Shown here in pieces: positions 1-8,533 of a stretch of DNA of 64,000 nucleotides; position 1 is the stretch's first letter; the number at the start of each line of letters is the position of its first letter. Position numbers and translations under genes: made by a program. The stretch is from contig NZ_CBXX010000015.1 in NCBI RefSeq assembly GCF_000577615.1, forward strand, positions 54,384-118,383. The letters run 5' to 3'. Source of the stretch: Herbaspirillum sp. RV1423. GTDB lineage: Bacteria > Pseudomonadota > Gammaproteobacteria > Burkholderiales > Burkholderiaceae_D. Under the pieces are notes generated by a model, which searched no databases, was not told the DNA's origin, and saw only the letters and a list, made by a program, of their open reading frames with translations.

Positions 1-199
1 TGTCATGCACCAGTGCCGCCATATGCAGCGCTTCGAGTTGAGCGGAGCCGACTTCCAGCCGGCGGCCGATGCTCATCGCCAGTCCTGCGACGCGGTGTTC
101 ATGCAGGGGGGGGTAGTCGTCGACCATGTGTTGCAGCGCCAGGAGCGCGTCCAGCGTTTGTCGTTCAAGTCTGTGTGGTTGGACAGTCGAATCTAGCAT
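1..199 (-). CDS. HD-GYP-domain protein, N-terminal fragment, frameshifted
   Basis: The gene runs off the left edge. From an ATG at 199 the reading begins MLDSTVQPHRLERQ and continues to MVDDYPP, then meets a stop just after a run of eight C (106-113 on the plus strand). In the next frame the protein continues HEHRVAGLAMSIGRR and ends at LHMAALVHD. This is the start of an HD-GYP cyclic-di-GMP phosphodiesterase domain: the HexRV helix and then the HD of A-L-x-HD. Seven C would join the two halves as DYPPLHEHRV. Only about 65 residues are visible, so upstream domains and the GYP motif cannot be judged. It is divergent from the MFS gene. The domain call is reasonably sure; whether the frameshift is real is unknown. 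Confidence 0.6.
   Translation of the reverse strand, partial: MLDSTVQPHRLERQTLDALLALQHMVDDYPPLHEHRVAGLAMSIGRRLEVGSAQLEALHMAALVHD
106..113. repeat. C8/G8 homopolymer at the HD-GYP frameshift
   Basis: Eight consecutive G on the plus strand (C8 in the coding sense) lie exactly where the HD-GYP reading frame breaks. Removing one base restores the frame. It could be a sequencing error, a real mutation or a slippage site. Confidence 0.8.
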
Positions 200-326
200 G
201 TGGAAAATAAAATGCCGCCGTAGTGGTGAATGGAAGACATCATTGCGATTGTGCAGAATCCGAAAGCGATTCGCACGGGATGCGAGATAATGGCGGCTGA
301 CCGAAGTTTAATCCTCCGATGACCGC

Positions 327-1481
327 ATGACAACCGATCTGACTCTCGGCACATCGACGCCGCGCGTGCGTTGGCGACAAATCGCCGTTCCATTTTTCTT
401 TTTCTTGCTCGGCCTGCTCTATGCAAGCTGGGCTGCTCGCATTCCATCGATTCGCGACAACCTGCAACTGGACGCCGCCACGTTGAGCATGGTGCTGCTG
501 TGCGGCGGCATTGGCGCCGTCGGCTCGTTTCCTCTGGCGGCGTGGCTCAATGCGCACTACGGCGCACGTCGTACCGCGTGGTATGCCGGAATCATGTTGC
601 TGATATCGCTGCCGGCCATCGGTTGCGCGCCGGAGCTGGCGCTGCTGATGCTGTTCAGCGCCATGTACGGCGCCGCATCGAGCTGCTTCGATGTCGCCAT
701 CAATGCACTCGGCGCGGTGGCGGAAAAGCAGGCCGGGCGCTCCATCATGTCGCTGCTGCATGCATGGTTTTGCGTCGGTACGTTCTGCGGCGCCTTGCTC
801 GGCAGCGCGGTGGCGTCATTCGAGGTGGCGCCGTTCTGGCACTTTCTGTTGTTAAGCCTGTTATTTTTCCTGCCGCTGCGCTGGGGTTACAAGGCCTTGC
901 CGAACGATCGCCCCGAGCCTGACGCGGACAGGAAAATTTTCGCCATTCCGCATGGCCATCTGGTGGCGCTCGGCCTGATCGGTTTTTGCGGCGCCATCGT
1001 CGAAGGATCGATTGCCGACTGGAGCGGCCTGTACATGAAGGACCACATGGGGGCGGGCGATGGCGGCGCGCCGCTGGCGTATGCCGGGTTTGCCGGCATG
1101 ATGCTGCTGGCGCGCCTGGTCGGCGACCGCTTCAAGGAACGCTGGGGCGCGCGCAAGGTGGTGGGCTATGGTGCGCTGCTGGCCGGCGTCGGCGTCTTCA
1201 TCGCCGTCGCGGCGGCGAACATTCCGATGGCGATCGTCGGCTTCGCGATTGCCGGCAGCGGCGTGGCGATGGTATTCCCGTTCGTGTTCAGCGCCGCCGG
1301 CCGGCATGGTTCGATCGCGCTGGCGGGCGTGGCGACGCTGGGTTATAGCGGCAGCCTGGTTGGTCCGCCGATGGTCGGTTTTCTGGCGCACGGTTTCGGG
1401 TTGCAGGCGGCGCTGGCGTTCATCGGCGTGCTGTGCGGCGCGGTGGCGCTGGCGGCCGGCCGGGCGAAATGGCTGGAGTGA
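327..1481 (+). CDS. MFS transporter, YbjJ-like
   Basis: A 384-residue integral inner-membrane protein of the major facilitator superfamily, predicted to export or import a small solute by a proton-linked mechanism; the substrate is unknown. About twelve hydrophobic segments occupy nearly the whole length. The loop after the second segment carries LNAHYGARR, the usual MFS loop 2-3 position, and the equivalent second-half loop reads RFKERWGARK. General character resembles E. coli YbjJ. The ATG at 327 is used because an upstream ATG in another frame is closed; no strong Shine-Dalgarno is visible. It is divergent from the HD-GYP gene and lies 26 bases before the META lipoprotein, so the two may be cotranscribed. 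Confidence 0.8.
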   Translation: MTTDLTLGTSTPRVRWRQIAVPFFFFLLGLLYASWAARIPSIRDNLQLDAATLSMVLLCGGIGAVGSFPLAAWLNAHYGARRTAWYAGIMLLISLPAIGCAPELALLMLFSAMYGAASSCFDVAINALGAVAEKQAGRSIMSLLHAWFCVGTFCGALLGSAVASFEVAPFWHFLLLSLLFFLPLRWGYKALPNDRPEPDADRKIFAIPHGHLVALGLIGFCGAIVEGSIADWSGLYMKDHMGAGDGGAPLAYAGFAGMMLLARLVGDRFKERWGARKVVGYGALLAGVGVFIAVAAANIPMAIVGFAIAGSGVAMVFPFVFSAAGRHGSIALAGVATLGYSGSLVGPPMVGFLAHGFGLQAALAFIGVLCGAVALAAGRAKWLE

Positions 1482-1507
1482 TCTTGTTGAAAAAAGGAGG
1501 TGCAGTC

Positions 1508-1966
1508 ATGAAACGATATCTTGCGATTTTCGCCGCGACGGCGGCAACGGTGCTGGCGGCATGCGCAACACCGCAGGCCACGGATAGCGCGGCGCTGGCA
1601 ATGTCGCGTTGGGAACTGACGAGTTGGCCCGGCCATGATATTCCGCACGGCGACAACGGCGAGCCGGTGATCCTGAATTTCCAGGATGACGGCGCCCAGG
1701 CCAGCGTCAGCGGCCGTGCCTGGTGCAACCGGTTCAGCGCGCCATATGTGCTGCGCGACGGCAGCCGTCTCACGATCGGCCACGCCGCCGCCACGCGCAT
1801 GGCTTGTGCGGGCAAGGCCATGGATTTCGAAGCGGCTTTCCTCGACAAGCTGCAGGCGCTGGAACGATACAAGATCAACGGCAAGACGCTGCAATTGTTT
1901 GCGGTCGATGGGGAGGTCATGACCCTCCAGGCGCGCGACATTCCCGGCGCAACGCGGGACAGATAA
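1508..1966 (+). CDS. META-domain (HslJ-like) lipoprotein
   Basis: A 152-residue predicted lipoprotein. The start at 1508 follows a good AAGGAGG ribosome-binding site at 1494-1500. The N-terminus MKRYLAIFAATAATVLAAC ends in a lipobox with Cys19 as the lipidation site. The mature part (W-E-L-T-S ... ILNFQDDGAQASVSGRAWCNRF) has the beta-rich pattern of META/HslJ proteins, which in E. coli are linked to heat-shock and novobiocin resistance. It should be anchored in the outer membrane or periplasmic face. No catalytic motif is visible. It is followed at 37 bases by an alpha/beta hydrolase. Confidence 0.75.
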   Translation: MKRYLAIFAATAATVLAACATPQATDSAALAMSRWELTSWPGHDIPHGDNGEPVILNFQDDGAQASVSGRAWCNRFSAPYVLRDGSRLTIGHAAATRMACAGKAMDFEAAFLDKLQALERYKINGKTLQLFAVDGEVMTLQARDIPGATRDR

Positions 1967-2002
1967 TTGAACGACAATCTACAACGAGGAAATAGAAAGA
2001 AG

Positions 2003-2698
2003 ATGCGCGACCTGGTTTTTTTGCCCGGCTTTATGCTGAATGAATCATTGTGGGACGACATGCGCGGCGATCTTGCGACGCTGGGCACATTGCATTTCGG
2101 CGACCTGGGACAAGACGATTCGCTGGCGGCGATGGCCGACCGGGTGTTGGACAATGCCCCGGACAGGTTCGTGCTGTTCGGTTTTTCCATGGGCGGTTTC
2201 GTGGCGCAGGCGATCACCTTGAAAGCGCCGGAGCGCGTGCTCGGTCTGGGCTTGCTGAATACTTCCTCGCGTGCGCAAAACGCGCAGGAATCGGCGGCGA
2301 CGCTGGCGCAGATCGCGCTGGCGGAGAAGGCGCCGTTCAAGGGATTGACGTCACGCGCGCTGGCATCGTCGCTGCATCCCGATCGGGCCGGCGACGCGGC
2401 GTTGCTGCAGCGTTTGCAAGCGATGGCGCTGAAAAACGGCAAGGAAGTTTTCCTGCGCCAGTTGTCGACGCTGCGCGACGGCAGCTACGCCGACCTGCAT
2501 CGCATCCTTTGCCCGGCGCTGATCGTGGCCAGCGACGCCGATCGCCTGCGCACGGTGGAGGAGTCGGAAGAGATGGCAAAGCGCATCCCCGCGGCGCGTT
2601 TCGAGATCGTGCGCGATTGCGGCCACATGACGCCATTGGAGAAACCGCAGGAACTGGCCCGCATCATCAACGAGTGGATCGCCGACGCCGGGCTTTGA
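2003..2698 (+). CDS. alpha/beta-fold hydrolase
   Basis: A 231-residue soluble hydrolase. The nucleophile elbow GFSMGG lies at residues 60-65 (Ser62). An acid is plausible at ASDADRL near residue 185, and the histidine is in CGHMTPLEKP near the C-terminus, completing a Ser-Asp-His triad in the expected order. It resembles small esterases and MenH/BioH-like proteins, but nothing identifies the substrate. The ATG at 2003 is preferred over an in-frame TTG at 1967 because GAGGAAA lies just upstream of it. It follows the META lipoprotein on the same strand. Confidence 0.8.
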   Translation: MRDLVFLPGFMLNESLWDDMRGDLATLGTLHFGDLGQDDSLAAMADRVLDNAPDRFVLFGFSMGGFVAQAITLKAPERVLGLGLLNTSSRAQNAQESAATLAQIALAEKAPFKGLTSRALASSLHPDRAGDAALLQRLQAMALKNGKEVFLRQLSTLRDGSYADLHRILCPALIVASDADRLRTVEESEEMAKRIPAARFEIVRDCGHMTPLEKPQELARIINEWIADAGL

Positions 2699-2774
2699 TT
2701 TCCGGTTTTCTTCCCTTCCTGCCGGACGCTACAACACGCAGCTCGCAAATCGATTGCCATCAGGCCCTGGCGGG

Positions 2775-3047
2775 TCAATGCGATTTATCGAAAGTTTCGT
2801 CGCCGGTCTTGTGCGGCGCTTCGCCGGCGCGTTTGCCGGCATCCTTGTTGACTTCGTCGAGGCCGCCGCTGCCGCGCAGATCCGTGTCTACCTGACCATC
2901 GCGAATGTCCTCATAGGCGCGGCGGATTTCCTTCTGCCCGACATCGCTGCGCTGGCTGTCGGCGGACTGGTCATGCTCATGGGGGAGACGGGCTTTGTTT
3001 TCCGATTTTGGGTGGCGATCTTTTCTGGTGCGGAGAAAGCTGGTCAT
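2775..3047 (-). CDS. small hydrophilic protein of unknown function
   Basis: A 90-residue, highly charged protein with no membrane segment, signal peptide or family recognised. It is rich in Asp, Lys, Arg and Gly (KEIRRAYEDIRDGQVDTDL in the middle), which suggests an intrinsically disordered or stress-type protein. The ATG at 3047 is chosen because GAGGA sits 5-6 bases upstream; an in-frame ATG 13 codons earlier lacks a site. It is convergent with the hydrolase gene and downstream of nitronate monooxygenase on the same strand. Treat it as a real but uncharacterised gene. Confidence 0.55.
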   Translation of the reverse strand: MTSFLRTRKDRHPKSENKARLPHEHDQSADSQRSDVGQKEIRRAYEDIRDGQVDTDLRGSGGLDEVNKDAGKRAGEAPHKTGDETFDKSH

Positions 3048-3142
3048 AAAGTCCTCACGTGTATGGTGTTTGAGACCGTACGACATACAAGTGAGGAAGA
3101 AGTGCCGCTAGTTACAAAGTCGTTTGCAGATAGCGGCATTGT

Positions 3143-3163
3143 CCGACAGAAGCCGTCTGTCGG
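3143..3163. terminator. hairpin downstream of nitronate monooxygenase
   Basis: CCGACAG and CTGTCGG form a perfect 7-bp stem with a 7-base loop, 18 bases beyond the stop of the leftward gene. There is no T tract, so terminator function is tentative. Confidence 0.35.
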
Positions 3164-3180
3164 CGCAGCATCGAAAGTGG

Positions 3181-4143
3181 TTATAGCGCAAGACGCTTGC
3201 GCGCCGCAGCATATTCGTTTTCGAGGCGCGTCACCATCTCCGCCACCGTCGGCACATCGTCCATCAATCCCACCGCCTGACCGGCGCCCCAGATGTCGCG
3301 CCATGCCTTGGCCTTGGTGTCGCCGCCGGAACCGAAATTCATCTTGGTCTTGTCCGCCTCCGGCAGGTTGTCCGGATCGAGCCCGGCGTTGACGATGGAT
3401 TTCTTCAGGTAATTGCCGTGTATGCCGGTGAAGAGGTTGGTATACACCACGTCGGCCGCGGTCGATTCGATGATGGCCTGGCGGTATGCGTCGCTGACGT
3501 TGGCTTCCTTGGTCGCCAGCCAGCGCGAGCCGATGTAGGCCAGGTCGGCGCCCATGGCCTGGGCCGACAGGATGGCGTCGCCGGTGGCGATGGCGCCCGA
3601 CAGGATGAGCGGGCCGTCGAAGAACTTGCGCACCTCGCCGACCAGCGCGAACGGCGACAGCGTTCCGGCATGGCCGCCGGCGCCGGCCGCCACCAGGATC
3701 AGGCCGTCGACCCCGGCTTCCAGCGCCTTTTGCGCGTGACGGATCGAAATCACGTCGTGCAGCACGATGCCGCCATAGCTGTGGATGGCGTCCAGCATTT
3801 CCTTCGGCGGCGCGCGCAGGCTCGAGATGATGATGGGAATGCGATGTTTCACGCAGACTTCCACGTCATGCGCGAGACGGTCATTGGACTGATGCACGAT
3901 CTGATTGACCGCAATCGGGCCGACGATGGCGTCCGGATTGGCGGCGTGATAGGTCGCCAGCTCCGCCTGCAATTGCGTCAGCCAGACGTCGAGTTGCTCC
4001 GCCGGACGCGCATTGAGCGCCGGAAAGGAGCCGACGATGCCGGCTTTGCATTGGGCCGCCACCAGCGCAGGGCCGCTGGCGATGAACATCGGCGAGGCAA
4101 TCACGGGCAGGCGCAAGTGTTGCAGGATGGCTGGAATCGGCAT
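3181..4143 (-). CDS. nitronate monooxygenase (2-nitropropane dioxygenase family)
   Basis: A 320-residue FMN-dependent TIM-barrel enzyme expected to oxidise nitronates such as propionate 3-nitronate to carbonyl compounds and nitrite. The N-terminus carries the family pattern LRLPVIASPMFIASGPALVAA, followed by GIVGSFPALNAR. The FMN phosphate-binding GAGGHAG appears mid-protein (VAAGAGGHAGTLSPFAL), and GADLAYIGSRWLATKE follows the second glycine region. Length is normal. It stands alone with an AT-rich upstream region; no pathway partner is adjacent. Some relatives are annotated as enoyl reductases, but without ACP context the nitronate call is better. Confidence 0.85.
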   Translation of the reverse strand: MPIPAILQHLRLPVIASPMFIASGPALVAAQCKAGIVGSFPALNARPAEQLDVWLTQLQAELATYHAANPDAIVGPIAVNQIVHQSNDRLAHDVEVCVKHRIPIIISSLRAPPKEMLDAIHSYGGIVLHDVISIRHAQKALEAGVDGLILVAAGAGGHAGTLSPFALVGEVRKFFDGPLILSGAIATGDAILSAQAMGADLAYIGSRWLATKEANVSDAYRQAIIESTAADVVYTNLFTGIHGNYLKKSIVNAGLDPDNLPEADKTKMNFGSGGDTKAKAWRDIWGAGQAVGLMDDVPTVAEMVTRLENEYAAARKRLAL

Positions 4144-4381
4144 GGCGGCGTCTCATCATTGTTGGTAATGCGGCGATTATAAGGTGAAAATATTACGATC
4201 GTGCTTTTTGTGTTGTTGCGTCGAATATTTTTTGTTTTTGACAAGTCTTCTTATTTTGTAAACATGTTATGTTTTCTATAAACCAGCCGATAAAGACTTG
4301 CACGCTGCCGTATGGCGCGCCGTTTGCGAGTGCATGCGTGTTCAATGCTGGTTTTTCAAGGTGCCTTTCCGAGGGGGATAT
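4144..4381. promoter_or_regulatory. AT-rich divergent intergenic region
   Basis: This 238-base gap is much richer in A and T than its surroundings. It contains TTGACA at 4238-4243 and TATAAA at 4277-4282, but their spacing is too long for one sigma70 promoter, so they may belong to different promoters or to none. It separates the leftward nitronate monooxygenase from the rightward small membrane protein. Confidence 0.3.
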
Positions 4382-4504
4382 ATGGATACCTTTCTGACTG
4401 TGACCGCCATCGCCGGCGGCCTTGTCCTGGCGGCAATACTTCATCATCGACTTCTTCAGGCGCGTCTGCAGCATATACGCACGCGCAGTCGTCACCGACA
4501 CTAA
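4382..4504 (+). CDS. 40-residue single-pass membrane protein
   Basis: A short ORF with a strong ribosome-binding site (GAGGGGG, 5 bases before ATG). The product has one hydrophobic segment (TVTAIAGGLVLAAIL, residues 6-20) followed by a basic tail rich in Arg and His. This is the layout of a small inner-membrane protein with the C-terminus in the cytoplasm. No family is recognised. A perfect 10-bp hairpin follows the stop within 25 bases, which supports a discrete transcription unit. The alternative is a leader ORF for the chemoreceptor gene 130 bases downstream. Confidence 0.5.
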   Translation: MDTFLTVTAIAGGLVLAAILHHRLLQARLQHIRTRSRHRH

Positions 4505-4528
4505 TTCCATTCATCAATCGCGCAGTAC

Positions 4529-4556
4529 CACAGCACCGTCTGTCGGCGGTGCTGTG
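4529..4556. terminator. hairpin after the small membrane protein
   Basis: CACAGCACCG (4529-4538) pairs perfectly with CGGTGCTGTG (4547-4556) around an 8-base loop. No T run follows, so it could be a terminator or a structured 5-prime leader of the chemoreceptor mRNA. Confidence 0.45.
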
Positions 4557-4633
4557 TCGTGTCGTCTCGTCTCGGGATGTCGTGCATCCATGTTGCCGGC
4601 GACAAAATTTTTGAGAAAACCGAGGAGGTGAGG

Positions 4634-6464
4634 ATGCGCAAACTATTCACTTTAAAGCGGAGTTTTTTTTTTCTTTGTCGTGCTGGCAGCATTGTCGATA
4701 TTGATGTTTGCCACATTGCAACTGATATTGAGGGCGCAGACCGAGATCGAAAAAGCCGGTGATGCGCGCTATAACTCCTACAAGCTCGCCAGCGAAGTCC
4801 GCAACAATTCAGAACGTCTGACTGCATCCGTGCGCAGATACGTCGTCACCGGCGATCCGAGATACGAGGCGATTTATTGGGACATCGTCGCCGTCAGCAC
4901 CGGCAAGAAACCGCGCCCCGACGGCCGCACCATTTCCGTCACCGATCTGATGAAACAGGCCGGTTTTACCGATCAGGAATTCGCCAAGCTCAATGAGGCC
5001 CAATCGTTATCCACGGCGCTGATCAAGACGGAAGACATCGCCATGCATGCGGTCAAGGGCGAGTACGACGACGGCACCGGGAAATTCACCAAGAAAGATA
5101 CGCCCGACCTGGAGAAGGCGCGCAAACTGGTGTACGACGACGTCTACGAAAAAAATGCCGCAAACATCATGCAGCCGATCACTGAATTTGAAACGCTGAT
5201 GGACCGACGCACTGCCGGCGAACTGGACAAGGCGCGTGGCGACGGAACCCGGGCTTATGTCGTCGCCCTGGTAATGCTCGGCTTGATGCTGGCGACCTCG
5301 GTGGCCGTGCTCTATGCGCTGTATGTCCTGATCAAGAAACAGCTCGATCAGAGCCTGGTCGCCGCAGAGAAACTGGCCACCGGCGACCTGACCGCCAAAC
5401 TTGCGGTCGAACGCGACGATGAAATCGGCCGCCTGATGGGCGCCATCAACGGCATCGGCGAGGGACTCGCCAGCGTGGTCGGCAATGTGCGCACCGGCAC
5501 TGAAACCATCAACGTCGCCTCGCGCGAAATCGCCACCGGCAATGCCGACCTGTCGAACCGCACCGAGTCCCAGGCCTCCAGCCTGGAAGAAACCGCGAGC
5601 TCGATGGAAGAGCTGACATCGACGGTGCGACAGAACGCCGACAACGCGCGCCAGGCCAATTCGCTGGTGACCTCGGCGTCCGAGCTGGCGCTCAAGGGCG
5701 GCAAAGTGGTCGGCGATGTGGTCGTCACCATGGGCTCGATCAAAGAAAGCTCAAGCAAGATTGTCGACATCATCAGCGTGATTGACGGTATCGCCTTCCA
5801 GACCAACATCCTGGCATTGAACGCGGCGGTGGAAGCGGCACGCGCCGGCGAACAGGGCCGCGGCTTCGCGGTGGTGGCGAGCGAAGTGCGCAGCCTGGCG
5901 CAGCGCAGCGCCTCGGCGGCCAAGGAAATCAAGGAACTGATCGGCGATTCGGTGGGCAAGGTCGACGCCGGCGGCAAGCTGGTGGACGAAGCCGGCGCCA
6001 CCATGGGCGAGATCGTGACCTCGGTCAAGCACGTGGCCGACATCATGGGCGAGATCACCGCCGCCAGCCAGGAGCAAAGCACAGGCATCGAGGAAGTGAA
6101 CCGGGCGATTACGCAGATGGATGAGATCACGCAGCAAAACGCCGCGCTGGTCGAGCAGGCCGCCGCCGCAGCCGAAAGCCTGCAGGAACAGGCCGGTCTG
6201 TTGGCGCAGGCTGTCAGCGTGTTCAAGCTGTCCGACAACGATCATGGCCGCATGTCTGCGACTTCGCATACGGCGCCGCAGCCAAAGCCGGTCCATAAAG
6301 CTGCCGCCGTGCGCGCGCCGGCGGCGAAGCAGAAGCCACTCAAAGCACCTGTGCAGGCGGTTGCGAAACCGGTTGCAAAACCGGCTGCACTGCCGACGGC
6401 AGCTTCCGCCGACAGGACCGTCAAAGCAACCGGCGCCGATGAAAATTCCTGGGAAGAATTCTGA
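4634..6464 (+). CDS. methyl-accepting chemotaxis protein, frameshifted at a T10 tract
   Basis: A transmembrane chemoreceptor of about 609 residues if read through one frameshift. The ATG at 4634 has a strong GAGGAGG site and encodes [13 protein letters not shown], then breaks in a run of ten T (4663-4672). With nine T the reading would continue [18 protein letters not shown] as one transmembrane helix. The rest is intact from about 4680: a periplasmic four-helix-like ligand region, a second membrane helix ([19 protein letters not shown]), HAMP, and the signalling domain with the conserved hairpin tip [15 protein letters not shown]. An Ala/Pro/Lys linker ends in SWEEF, an NWETF-like tether for CheR/CheB. 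Without frame correction a GTG near 4680 would have to serve as start and has no visible ribosome-binding site. Confidence 0.85.
4663..4672. repeat. T10 homopolymer at the chemoreceptor frameshift
   Basis: Ten consecutive T within codons for the first transmembrane helix. One base fewer restores a full-length receptor. Poly-T runs of this length are prone both to sequencing error and to replication or transcription slippage. Confidence 0.8.
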
Positions 6465-6494
6465 TGATTCAGAGATTCTGACGCGCCCAGGTAA

Positions 6495-6528
6495 AAAGCG
6501 GCATGACCATTACCGGTCGTGCCGCTTT
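6495..6528. terminator. bidirectional terminator between the chemoreceptor and liuE
   Basis: AAAGCGGCATGACC (6495-6508) pairs with GGTCGTGCCGCTTT (6515-6528) with one G-T wobble and a 6-base loop. Flanking A and T tracts suit termination from both sides of this convergent pair. Confidence 0.75.
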
Positions 6529-6546
6529 CCCTTTCGAGCCGAATGC

Positions 6547-7455
6547 TTACGCTGTGCGCTTGGCCGCAATGGCGTTTCCTGCGCGGCTGACTGCCTTGCG
6601 ACCAAGGTGCTGCGAAATGAACTGGCCTGCATCCACCACCGCATCCAGATTGACGCCGGTCTCGATGCCCAGGCCTTGCATCATGTAGAGCACATCTTCC
6701 GAGGCGACGTTGCCGGTCGCACCCTTGGCGTAAGGACAGCCGCCCAGGCCGGCGACCGAAGAGTGATAGATCGTGATGCCGACTTCCAGGCTGGCGTAGA
6801 TATTGGCCAGCGCCTGGCCGTAGGTATCGTGGAAATGCCCCGACAGGCCGTCGATATGGAACTCGCGGATGGCCGCTTGCATGACCGGCGCAACCTTGTT
6901 CGGCGTCGCCACGCCGATGGTGTCGGCGATGTCGATCTCGTCGCAACCCAGATCGCGGAAACGGCCGACGACGTCGGCCACCGCCGACAGCGGCACATCG
7001 CCTTGGTAGGGGCAGCCGAACGCGCAACTGACGGCTGCGCGCAGGCGTTTATTGTGTTGTTTTGCCGCTTGCGCGACCTCGCGGAAGCGCGCGATCGATT
7101 CGGCGATAGAGCAATTGATATTCTTCTGCGAAAACGCTTGGGACGCGGCGCCGAAAATCACCATCTCATCGACGCCGGCTTCCAGCGCCGCTTCAAAACC
7201 CTTCATGTTGGGCACCAGCGCGGAATAGATCACACCGGGTTTGCGTGCAATGCCGCGCATGACTTCGCCGGACGTCGCCATCTGCGGCACCCATTTCGGC
7301 GACACGAACGACGCCGCTTCGATGTTGACGAAGCCGGCCGCCGTCAAGCGGTCGACCAGTTCGATCTTGACCTCGGCGGAAATGGTTTCCTTCTCGTTCT
7401 GCAAGCCGTCGCGCGGACCGACTTCGACGATTTTTACTTTCTTGGGCAGGCTCAT
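6547..7455 (-). CDS. liuE: hydroxymethylglutaryl-CoA lyase
   Basis: A 302-residue TIM-barrel lyase that splits 3-hydroxy-3-methylglutaryl-CoA into acetyl-CoA and acetoacetate, the last step of leucine breakdown. The N-terminal VEVGPRDGLQNE holds the catalytic Arg-Asp and metal-binding residues. HFHDTYGQA carries the metal-binding histidines, and GGCPYAKGATGNVASEDV holds the signature loop with the catalytic cysteine. Length equals that of bacterial MvaB/LiuE. The start at 7455 (MSLPKKVK) has an AAAGGAGA site upstream. It is the last gene of the leftward liu operon, 65 bases after the ghrA-like gene, and is followed by a bidirectional terminator. Confidence 0.93.
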   Translation of the reverse strand: MSLPKKVKIVEVGPRDGLQNEKETISAEVKIELVDRLTAAGFVNIEAASFVSPKWVPQMATSGEVMRGIARKPGVIYSALVPNMKGFEAALEAGVDEMVIFGAASQAFSQKNINCSIAESIARFREVAQAAKQHNKRLRAAVSCAFGCPYQGDVPLSAVADVVGRFRDLGCDEIDIADTIGVATPNKVAPVMQAAIREFHIDGLSGHFHDTYGQALANIYASLEVGITIYHSSVAGLGGCPYAKGATGNVASEDVLYMMQGLGIETGVNLDAVVDAGQFISQHLGRKAVSRAGNAIAAKRTA

Positions 7456-7520
7456 GGCGTTTGTCTCCTTTGCTATTTTGGGCAGGTTGTCGGATGCGGG
7501 ATGCGGCGCGGGCGCCACGA

Positions 7521-8459
7521 TCAATATCCTCGCTTGCGATCGACCAGACCGGCGACTGTTTCGCCGCGTTGCAGGGCGGCGATCTTTTCGGCGATCTGGC
7601 GCGCCGCGATATCGCGTACCGTCAGCGCGGAAATATGCGGCGTGATGGCGATGCGCGGGTCGCTCCAGAACGGATGCTGAGGCGGCAACGGCTCTTCCCG
7701 GAACACGTCGAGCGTGGCGCCGGCAATCCGGCCGCTTGCCAGCAGCGGCGGCAAATCGGCTTCGACCAGATGGCCGCCGCGCGCCAGGTTGATCAGGTAA
7801 GCGCCGTGCGGCAACTGCGACAGCGTCTCGCGATTGAGGATGCCGGCGGTTTCCGGCGTCAGCGGCACCATGCATACCAGCACGCGCGCGCTGCGCAGGA
7901 AGTCATTCAATTGCGCGGCACCCGCGTGGCTCGTCACGCCGGGCATCGATCGGGGAGTGCGGCTCCAGCCGCTGACCTTGAAACCGAAATGCTGCAGGCT
8001 CTCGGCGATGCGCTGGCCGAGCACGCCCAGTCCCAGGATGCCGACGCCGAAATCGGCCTTGTCGAATGGCGGCAGCGGTTTCCATTCGCCGCGCCGCGCT
8101 TGCTGTTCGTACAGGTCGAGGCGGCGGTAATAGCGCAGCGTCGCCTGGACGGCGAATTCTGCCATTTGTTCGGCCATGCCGCCGTCGTCGATGCGGATCA
8201 GCGGCAGGTGTTCCGGCACCACGTTCAATTGCAGGATGGCGTCGACGCCGGCGCCGAGATTGAATACCGCTTTCAGCTCGGGATGCGCCCGCAGCATCTC
8301 GAACGGCGGCTTCCACACCACCGCATAATCGGCCGGCGCGGCAGAAGCAGCGTCGCCGGATTGCCAGAGGCGGACGTCGGCGTCCGGCAGGGCGGCGCGC
8401 AGATCGCGCAGCCAGGCGTCCTGGCTGGCGGTGTCTGCGGTCTGGAACAGGATGCGCAT
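7521..8459 (-). CDS. ghrA: glyoxylate/hydroxypyruvate reductase A-like dehydrogenase
   Basis: A 312-residue D-2-hydroxyacid dehydrogenase, the same length as E. coli GhrA. It should reduce glyoxylate and hydroxypyruvate, or a related 2-keto acid, with NAD(P)H in the cytosol. The coenzyme-binding glycine motif GILGLGVLGQ lies mid-protein. The catalytic arginine is in INLARGGHLVEADL, and the catalytic histidine is in the C-terminal ITPHISALT. The ATG at 8459 (MRILFQTAD) matches the family N-terminus although its ribosome-binding site is weak; the frame extends further upstream without family similarity. It sits inside the leucine operon, which is not a classical location; it might clear a 2-oxoacid side product. 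Confidence 0.85.
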   Translation of the reverse strand: MRILFQTADTASQDAWLRDLRAALPDADVRLWQSGDAASAAPADYAVVWKPPFEMLRAHPELKAVFNLGAGVDAILQLNVVPEHLPLIRIDDGGMAEQMAEFAVQATLRYYRRLDLYEQQARRGEWKPLPPFDKADFGVGILGLGVLGQRIAESLQHFGFKVSGWSRTPRSMPGVTSHAGAAQLNDFLRSARVLVCMVPLTPETAGILNRETLSQLPHGAYLINLARGGHLVEADLPPLLASGRIAGATLDVFREEPLPPQHPFWSDPRIAITPHISALTVRDIAARQIAEKIAALQRGETVAGLVDRKRGY

Positions 8460-8533
8460 GTAGGTTGTCTGCAAAAAGTGAAGTAAGCCGATGATTTTAC
8501 CTGCAACGCGTCGCCATCGCTGCCATAACCAGC

